The notes under the pieces: generated by a model
What the model saw: the letters and a program-made list of their open reading frames with translations, nothing else
What the model was told of the DNA's origin: nothing
Databases searched by the model: none
Part shown: piece after piece, positions 52,501-62,300 of the stretch
How positions within the stretch are numbered: position 1 is the first letter of the stretch
Layout: every line of letters starts with the position of its first letter
Position numbers and translations under genes: made by a program
Assembly (NCBI RefSeq): GCF_032854445.1
Contig: NC_088307.1
Span: 8,122,001-8,186,000 of the forward strand
Direction of reading: 5' to 3'
Source: Liolophura sinensis
Taxonomy: Eukaryota > Mollusca > Polyplacophora > Chitonida > Chitonidae
DNA: 64,000 bases

Positions 52501-55500
52501 AAGAAGAGTGTGTGATCGATGCTGATGAGGGCAATAAAAGAGATCTGTTCAAAAGGGTGAAGAGTGGTCATTACGCAGACGTCTTTACCGATTGTCAAGA
52601 AATGTCGCAGTATAACCGTGTCGACTCGGAATCTCACGCGTCCGCCACAAGGGGACATTCCACCTGTCAAGACTCTCTCCTTCAAACCGAAGATATGTGG
52701 CCTCCGGTTGAGGTCACTCAGAACTCGTCCACCGCGGTTCCGCACAGTGATGACGTCATGGGAGGTGTTAGATCGAATCAGTCAGGCGTGGTATGCACGA
52801 GCATGAAAGAAAACAAGGCTTCTGAATTCAGTCAGGTGTGTGCGGCCCAGAGGTCGTTGTTGTCTTCTCCTACGTCTCGACAAAATCCAGGGCCTGATGT
52901 GTCCACATCTGAGCTAGAGAATTGGACACAGGACATCGGCTTCGAGGGCAATCTTAACGAGTTTAAGCGTCTTCCTGACGAACCACTTTACGCCGATATG
53001 CGCCCAAGTGACGACCAGAACACAATGTCTTTGGACAGCATGAATGTCACGTATGCACAACCGAAAATGCGATTTTCTGCTGTTGAAGGTAAATTAATAG
53101 TCTAACATAGCAATTTCAACGAAACGTAAGGTATATTATGCAATGGGCATATTCTGTGGTGGGTTTGTAATATAGTCTTCTCATTATATCGTCTTATGAG
53201 AAATTCACGAGAAAAAGTTGTGAGTACAAATTTATAAGCAGATGCTTATGAGCTCTATGCAGAAATTTTGTTCGCTGAAAATAATGTTAGTTCTCATAAA
53301 AAATTGTGCTCGTTTCGAAAATGATTTGCCAAGAAATCATTTGTTACAAAAATATTTTGTTACACGTAATTTTTATTTTAAAAAGGATTGTGTTATTTGG
53401 AAAGGGATTTTACCTGATACGAAAGTACACCTGCAGAAGGCTTTAAGCTTGGATTTTGTCCGCTACGAAGAATAACCACATTGACCTTGAAGAGCCAGGC
53501 TGTCTTTTTATTGTATACGGAGATGACTGTTAGAGCACGCGGCGTTCTTAAACTGTTAAATCATATATGCCAGTCTTCCCAAATCTAGTCATGATACTGT
53601 AGTGGTTAATACCGCAAATATCCTTACGTCCTTTCTCTTCTGAAAAGACGATCAGCGTGAGTATGTGTGTATGACAGCAAACTAGAACTAAATAAAACAC
53701 AGACGTAATGGTAAAAAACGTTTTCTTGAAGACCAGAAAGTAAGTCCTTTTTAGATTGAGATATATGTCCATTGCTTAGAGGTTTTGATGTAAACAGGGA
53801 TGTGTGTGTGTTTACCTTAATGGTATGGCGCTGCTAAGCACTTTGATTTTAACCAGACTGCCGCCAGTTACTCAATCAGTTATCAGCACACTTTTGGGAT
53901 GATGCACTTCTATTCTCCGTGTAGTTTGCATGGTTTGGTGATTATGACCTCATATATTACATGGGTTGTCCGGGGTTGTCAATCCAAGCGGTTGACCATC
54001 GCCATTTTGGCATGTGTTGTCTGTGTGAAAACCTCTGTAGAGTGCTCACCGAGGTTTTGTCGCCTGATTAGTTAGCGATGCACGGCTAGATCACTCTCAC
54101 GTTAACACGCCGCGGCTTCTATGGCTGCCCATCAATAGCACTTGTCAGTAACCCGTGCTCTTGGCCCGGATCAGCTCAGGCTGGTCTATTTTTAGACTTG
54201 ACCGTGCGATTTTGACGCATCTCGGCGCAGCATCGAAAATAAACTCGTTATTGCTCCAGCTATCCGCGAGATCTTCAGCAAATAGTCTGTTATATTATTT
54301 ATCTCCTAAACCACGGTGTTTTGTCAGTGCCTGAGCTCTGAATAAACGGAGTAATTGAGATGCACAATCTGATTTAGACGGCAAGAGAACGTGGCGGAGA
54401 GTGTGATCGTTTGTGTTGCCTATCGGTCCTCTCTGTCCAGAGTTCTTATGCAAGCCATTCGTCAGCACGTATTGGCTGATAGCTGACCACCTGTTCAGGA
54501 CTGATTGGACTTAACCGGAAATTCGTCGCTACTGTGCATTTTATAATTAGCATGACATATAGCGCATCCACTGAGACAGTATATAAGCTTGTGACTTTTA
54601 CTAAATTATGTAAAACAAAACACCTTCTAACCATCGCTCTGACAATCAGTCTCTTTGGGGTCACCCACAAAGAGCAGCGCTAACTCAGATATGCGATTTC
54701 CTGTTACCTAAAGAGGCTACACCGGAGATTTTTAGGAAAAGTCCATATTTTCTAGCCTAATCAATTTTTTTTTGTATTTGAATAGCTCATTTTGTTGTCT
54801 TTCAAGAAACTGGAGATTCCAACCCGTATTATTTATAGTGTTAAAATGATTTTAAAGTTTGAAAGAGTTGTATATCAACTTTATAAATGCGATCCGCTTG
54901 ATAAACTACAGGTACTCTAATACCCATTTTTAACGGTAACACGTCCACAGACGGGACGATTATTTTTTGAACGTTCGATTGAATTTGCTGTGATCAACTT
55001 TTTTGCCACAAATCTCGCGTACAGTCTCATAAATTATGCATTTTTATCATTACTAGCCTGCGTTGATTGCTGTTAAAGCATGTATGATAGGGGAGAGAGC
55101 CACGGAACAACAAACATTCCGTCATGTATAACCACAGAAATGTTTTGATACTTTAGTGGAGATTTTGGTTTGCTGCATATAAGGCACTTAACAATAAAAC
55201 ACGCAAACAGACATCCCCCCCCCCACGTCTCACCACCACAAGATCCCCCCACACAATCCCCCCCACCCCCCTCATTAAGACACACAGCTCCGTGGCTCAG
55301 TCGGTTAGCGCACTAGTGCACCAGCGCAGTAATGACACAGGAGTCTCTCACCAATGCGGTCACCGTGAGTTCAAGTCCAGCTCATGCTGACTTCCTCTCT
55401 GGTCGTACGTGGGAAGGTCTTCCAGCAACCTGCGGATGGTCGTGGGTTTCCCCCGGGCTCTGTCCGGTTTCCTCCCACCATAATGCTGGCCGCCGTCGTA

Positions 55501-58500
55501 TAAGTGAAATATTCTTGAGTACGGCGTAAATCACCAATCAAGTAAATAAATACACAGTTTATGAGGCCTTGGTGATAATACCCAGTCAACAAAGCTCGTG
55601 TGCCCGTTTGTGAAATCTATAGTTTCTGAAAGGTGTCCATAAAAAGGTCGCCGGTTTACCTGGGGAAATTTACCTGACCGCCATCATATTTGTGAAAATT
55701 GCTTGAGTATGGCGTAACCATAAAATGAATACATATCTGTTATAATGGTGTGCATTGTACTGTCTTGTCAGTATAACGTATGTTCTGGCTTCAGCATAGG
55801 TAATAATGTGTCTGGATCGACATGATTCTGATTTCTGTTGTGCTATTTTGTTTTCCACGATTCTATCAATATTTCTGGTTGCATCAGTCCACATTTGGAC
55901 TGATGCTGTGATGCTCTGCTTTCCAAGATTCTATCAATGTTTCCGGATATTATGTGCTATGAGGTGTGTATAAAGTACTACGTGTAAGCGGAAGGCTACC
56001 TGAGAGAATCCTTGCCGTAAGCATCTGGTTGATGTACCTTGTTACCAGACCTATGTCATTTAGACTTTTGTTTTGCTATTCTGGTTTCGTGTATAGTATT
56101 ATCGCAGACAGACTGTTCAGACTTACACTGATGTAGCTTTAGCTTACCTCTTATAACTGTCTGGATGGGCCCATAAGCAAGTTGAACCTCCCACTTAATA
56201 GAACACTATTCTTCCGACTTAAAAATATCCTCAGTGGTTTTGTCAGCTTCCTGAAAGCGGCCTTGCATTATACAGAGGTCTTGCTGGAGACTCACCAAAT
56301 CAATAGTCATTTGTACTAGTATTTGAGTGGACTCTGGACAACTGCCGGCTCTCTTGTTTGTTTTGGCGATCGGTGACGCTCGTGGGGACCATTTGCGAAG
56401 TGTTACGTTTGATGAAAACGATTTTCATAATAGTCTTCCACCAATAATTCATGCAAATCTCTACATCACGCGAGGAAATTTTTGTCGGTAATTTCGCACA
56501 ATAATTGGTTTACCCCAGGCACTTTTTGTCCGTCCTTAAAACTACGACATCGTAAAAACTGACAAATTTCTAAGTTCCAAAAAAATACACATAAATGCAT
56601 TAGATTTTTAACCGTTTGTGAAAGTGATTTGGTCAATTTATAAAGCGATTGGGTTAATTTTTTCAGATTCACTGGTCCTGTTAAAAGGGTAGAATTTGTT
56701 AGAGGATTTTCTCCCGTCGTGTAAATGACTACAGTGTAACGAGTAAATCCCGAACAGCGAAAACAGTGTGAAAGTTGGTAAATGATCGAACGCAATTAGT
56801 GAACACCTGCCCCTTGTCAGTTTAACTGATTTAAGAATTTATTCTATATTTTGATGGCTAAGCCCAGATAGTAGTGAATTGCTCGCCCCCATAGTAGAAT
56901 CGCACAAGCAGAATTACTCTCTAAAACTACTTTGTACCAGTGGTACAGAACATTGTGACATAACTTTTTGTGGTATAGCAACACACGAATCGAGTAATTT
57001 GTGTACCACTGGTACACGTACCGCTGTTGATGCGCAGATTTCGTCATGATCCTTTTAAGAAAATATGTGCGTGACCATGCAGTAAATATATCAAAAGAGC
57101 CGTCGGAGGATGGTCCCAGGAAGCGGCAAATGTTCAATGTGTATTTATCTATATTTTGTAGGAGACAGTCAGGAGGGCAATCAGGATGGAGATATTGGAT
57201 GCTGTGGATACATCCTATGGGGATTGTCACTCTTCCTCATCTGTATCACCTTCCCCGTTTCACTCTGCCTCTGTATCAAGGTAAGCCTGAAATATGCTGC
57301 AGAAATAATGAAGCCTCTGGTTTCTGACCACAGTGCAGTTATTACATTGTGCTGATTGCCAAGTAACACACATTGTACATACACCACAGCGGCATAATAA
57401 TATGGTGTAAGTGTAGCAGTTGCCACATGGTTTGCTGTGGATGCTCTGCAGTGCTACATGGCTTCTAAATGTGTAATGTCACCACGATGAATTCACGACT
57501 TGATAATGTATAAGCAATACTGAAGAAGTATATCCCGCACAGCGTTGTTTCTGTTTGATGTTTCCGCCACCCAACATGAAAACCGTCATACAGGCGAGAA
57601 ATGATTATGATTAAACAATAATCACTTGATCAGTCAGTCAATCTATCAAGCAATATTAATGGTTATTGTGAACAACACACATACTACTGGGAAGCCTTCA
57701 GTACCGTAACTGAATTGTGTATCCAGAATTGCTGCTACGATTCCCCCTCTTACTTTAACATCTGGTGTGTTTCGTACTAAATGTGTAATGCGTATAAATT
57801 GCTGCATAGAAATACATGTATATGAAGTACACACTTGTATTCAGTGTTCGTTCTAGAGCTAAAGCTGTTGATTGACCTCGAATTTTGGACACGTCTTTTG
57901 ACTTAGACATTTTATATTTAAATTAGCAGGCTGTGTGTATTTTTTTCGTGTCTGTAAGGACATCATGTTCATGTAATACAGTAACCAAGCAGTAATTTTC
58001 CGCATTTCTGATTTCCTGTATCAGTTTAAGATATCTGGTTGTCTGTCAGTTCCAATTGTTTCTTCCCTCTGATTTATTTTCCCAATGTCTGGTAACTCGC
58101 ACACTTGATTTCCCAAGACAACGGTCAATTTCATCATAGGAGTTTTTTCCCCTCTTCCTCCAGCGTGGCCATGCGCATATTCTATGTGCTGTGCTTTCTA
58201 ACCCTGTCGTGTTGATTTCACTCGATAACGTTATGTATCGTCTCGCTCACACGGGTTATCTCCCCTTTGATAGCTAACCTATGTTGACACCATTACATCG
58301 AAGGCATCCAATTACATCCCCGGTCTGTCATTAGGAGAACATCTCGGTGGGATTATGGTAACGGGCAGTACCCTTTTGTGCTTTTGTGTAATTGAGAGCT
58401 GGGTCAGTTGGAGAATGAGCGGCCTCTTGGTTGCATCTATTGTACGATGCAGATCTGATATACTGCCTTCCATTATAGCTTTGAAACACGGCTAATTCAA

Positions 58501-59249
58501 AGCAGCGTTTAATTAGAAGACAAAATCGGAAGCGACTTTTCCCTGCTGTGTGAGGATTCCGACCCAGATATATTCCTTGTTGTATTTCTTTCTACTGCTT
58601 CAAATTGCGCATGATGGATGAAACGTCTTATGACTTTCAAACAAATATCTTTACGCCCTGTTTTTGGTCAATAGATGAGCAGCTGGTTCATTCATAGTGA
58701 GGGGAAAATGATAAATTCGTGTCAAAATCGATCATATATCAAGGTGTTAGGCATATATGTTGTACTGAATGACACTTGTATGGGAGTTTTACAGAACACA
58801 ACGCATAACTGATCCTCAGCATGTTCATTAGTTCTGACTGTCGTCGTATGAGTGAGAAATTCTAGAGTATAGTGTTCATCAGCAATCAAATAAATAAATA
58901 GATCTGTTCCTGGTGTTTCAGCATTTATTGACGAAATATGTCAATCTGCGCACTATCTACCACCATTTCGCATTAGGTCTGAGCGATATGTCTATCATTC
59001 TTGCAACACTGGTAATTAGCGAAAGGGTGTTACATGTCGATAATTGCGAGGAACATTTCCACTGTACATACAGGCAGATCTGTTTGCGTGTTTTATATTT
59101 CTTCAGTCCTGTACACACTTGCAGTTGCCACTTTACCTGATGATGGGGAAAGTACTCGGAAATTCAGTAAAATAGGATCATGTTGTACTAAGTGTTTTTG
59201 TCGCATTATTTCTCACTACATTTCCAAAGCAACCTTAGCGACAGTTCAC

Positions 59250-59325
<76 letters not shown>

Positions 59326-62300
59326 TTATATCGTTGTTCGGTATATCAGTTGCGCTTGAGAACTACTGTATGTGTTTTCATGGTGGTGATGTTACTCAAC
59401 ACGATGAATACCTGTATATGTCCCCTAGCCATGGGTTAAGCGGAAGAAGGCATAAATATAAATCAGGCTATGTGCCAACCGGTAGCAGTGCTTACAGATA
59501 CATTGTGTGTGTCTTTCTTCCTTCGCTGGGTGGTTCAAGAATGCGCAGGACATAAAATTACTCCTTGCTAACTGGTTGTATTGCCATGGAGACATGCTCC
59601 ACCCTGTGTGTGTTTACTGTGTGTGTGTTTTGTCTTCGTTAAGTGGTTCAAGAATAAGAAAGGGATAAATATGTGTGTGTGTGTGTGTGTATGCTTGGAG
59701 TTTCACGTCGTGCTTACCAATGTTTCAGTTATGGGGTGTGTGTGTGTACATACACTGAGTCTTCTTGTGGCAAGGCAAATCTATAACACCAAAGTGCGGC
59801 TGCCCACTGAAGCATCATGCCGAAGACATCAGGCATGACCACCCAACCAGTCACAACCAGTTCTGTGTCCATGCTCTAACTTCTGAGTGCTAAGCGTGAA
59901 AATCTTTGGTATGACCCGAGCCGGGTTTGATCCCGGGACCCCGACTTCGAAACCTCCGACTTCGAAACACAAATACATACAGTGTAAACTGACTCCTTGC
60001 TTATCGGCGGTATTGCCATATAGACATAGCCCCCGTCCGTCGCCCACTCCCCACTGTATATGACGACTATGTGTCTGTCTTTTATCTTCACCAGGTGGTT
60101 CAAGAATACGAAAGAGCGGTTATATTCAGACTCGGGCGACTCCTAACAGGCGGAGCCAAGGGCCCAGGTAGGCCGATTATCAAAGAATGCCCACATGATC
60201 TTTGGTCATCACTTTGTTTATATTTCTTAACTATGGTTGATAATATCTTGGCTATTCTTGTGGGCCAGAAGACCAAACAAGGTCTCGTAAGACAAGCACC
60301 TGATATTAGCAACATTACTCGCACTTCATGATATTTAATGTTGTAGTTGTATTCAAGTTTCATCCAGTCATAAATCTGACCAGAGAAAAAAATTTTGAGC
60401 ACGGCGTTTAACAGCAACCAAACTGTCAATAAAGTCAGTTAATGTAAGAAATTTACCACTTGACTCTTTGTCATTCGTTATACACATACCTTTAAAAAAT
60501 CTGCCGGTTTTTTCCAGGTTTGTTTTTCATCGTCCCTTGTGTTGATGCATACAGTAAAGTTGACTTGAGGACCGTGTCGTTTGATGTGCCCCCTCAAGAG
60601 GTAAGCCCAAAAAAACAAACAACATTGTCAATATAATATCAGTATTTCAGAAAAACATAGCTTAAACACACCCAATTTTTACTTCAAATATAATAATAGT
60701 CCAGAATTTTGCAGTTAATACAACAGGAGTTTGTTATACGTTCAGTATTTGACTTGCTCTTCGTTCAGTACGATTTCGAGCTCGACAGCATATTTCGTAA
60801 CTAGCATCTACATGTAGACATAAATATATATATGATATTCTACTCCCAGATTTGGGGAACTGTTGGCAAATGCTGGTTTTCCAATTGCCATTCACCTTAT
60901 TATTGCTTCCATTCCGTCGCCGTTTTATATATCCCATTACAGCCTTGCAGCAGTAGCAACGGTTATTGAACAATAACCCAAAATAAATCCATAAACTACT
61001 GAGGCTAGTTGCACACATATACACATGTACTTCTTCCTACAACTTTATTACATTCTGTTGAGATTTTGCAAACTCGATATTCTTAAGTGATTAAAAGGAA
61101 ATATTAACAAAAATATGGTTAGAGAATCTTGTAGGCATCTCTTGAGTGAATGTCTCTGTCCCACTGGAATGCTATATTATCGCTCATTTATAATCCAATC
61201 TCGTCTGAATTATCCACTCTTCGACTAAAAACAGCACATACACAGTTCTAAAGGAAACGGAACTGAATTGTTATATTTCACAAAAATCCTTGTCAATAAA
61301 AGACAGGTACTGTCTAAGCGACCATTAATTCTATGAAGACTCACCCATATATATATTGCTCGGCGAACATCTGCATGCCATACCTTGATTTGAACAACAC
61401 TTTCGAACCTCCTCTTGGAATGTAAAGATCTTGAAAAAAGAGACAGGCTCACAGTTTTCCTTAATTATTATTCTACCATATCATAAAAATACCTGTATAT
61501 AAGTGTATATAAACTCCTTCATCTTCCAGTTAATTAAACATTAAACATGTGTTTATCAAAGGTTTTGACCAAGGACTCTGTGACAGTAGCCGTGGATGCT
61601 GTGGTTTATTACCGAGTGTCTAACGCTACAATCTCGGTGACCAACGTGGAAGATGCCAACCGCTCCACCCGCCTGCTGGCACAGACCACGCTCCGCAACG
61701 TCCTCGGTACCAAAAATCTCAGCGAGATCCTATCTGATAGGGAACAAATCAGCAACTCGATGCAGGTAAAAACCTAGGACTTCAGAGCAAGTTTGTCTTG
61801 ATCGGAAGTTCGTGTATAACTCTGAGATCCATTTTACAAAAAGTTTAAAATCATAGTTTCGTATAAATTCTTCTCGTATTAACACACGTCGCCTTATAAA
61901 ATTATTACTTGGAAGGTGTCTTTGACGCCAGAGAAATTTATATTACATAGTTAAATAAAGGTGAGCCTTTATGGCTTTAAGTGCCTTTGTGTCTGGTGTA
62001 AAGATGTAACTGTAGCTTTTTTTAAAAACTTACCAGAACGTGCCAGGGTGTCTGTTTTCTCCACGGTCTGCAAAATGCCCGATATGGCGTTAAACCTAAA
62101 CTCACTCATTAAGAAACACGATAGGCTGTGTTTCTGTTGAGGATTATTTGTTTAGCCATTTCTGTCATGAAGAACATTTTTTGTAAACATACCAGAGTTT
62201 TCAGTGAAGGTGCTAAATGTTGGAGAACATTGGTTGAGTCTCCAAAATGATGTTCTCAGAAAATATACCATAATCGCCGTAAACCGTGTGTCGGGAGAAG

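Larger units (their letters stand above)
32065..57161 (+). other. Inferred gene 2 intron 1 (25 kb)
   Basis: If exon 1a is right, this whole span is intron. It contains repeat D, the reverse-transcriptase relic, SINEs, minisatellites and the long tyrosine-motif exon. The frames at 36348-36659 and 39446-39751 are about 100 codons each, have no recognised similarity and lack conserved splice context, so I do not call them. Confidence 0.45.

Noticed and set aside
52305-52745. 146-codon frame on the - strand
   Set aside because: Antisense shadow of the long tyrosine-motif frame.
55286-55380. tRNA gene at the head of SINE A
   Set aside because: Box spacing is too long and the sequence continues into the SINE body; it is tRNA-derived, not a functional tRNA.
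57110-57161. Unspliced ATG start for gene 2 at 57110
   Set aside because: It reads in frame, but a good acceptor at 57161 and the identical 119-nt exon in gene 1 favour splicing. Kept only as an alternative.
59034-59555. 173-codon open frame
   Set aside because: Its centre is a run of Tyr-Ile from the (TA)n microsatellite, and it overlaps decayed exon copies.
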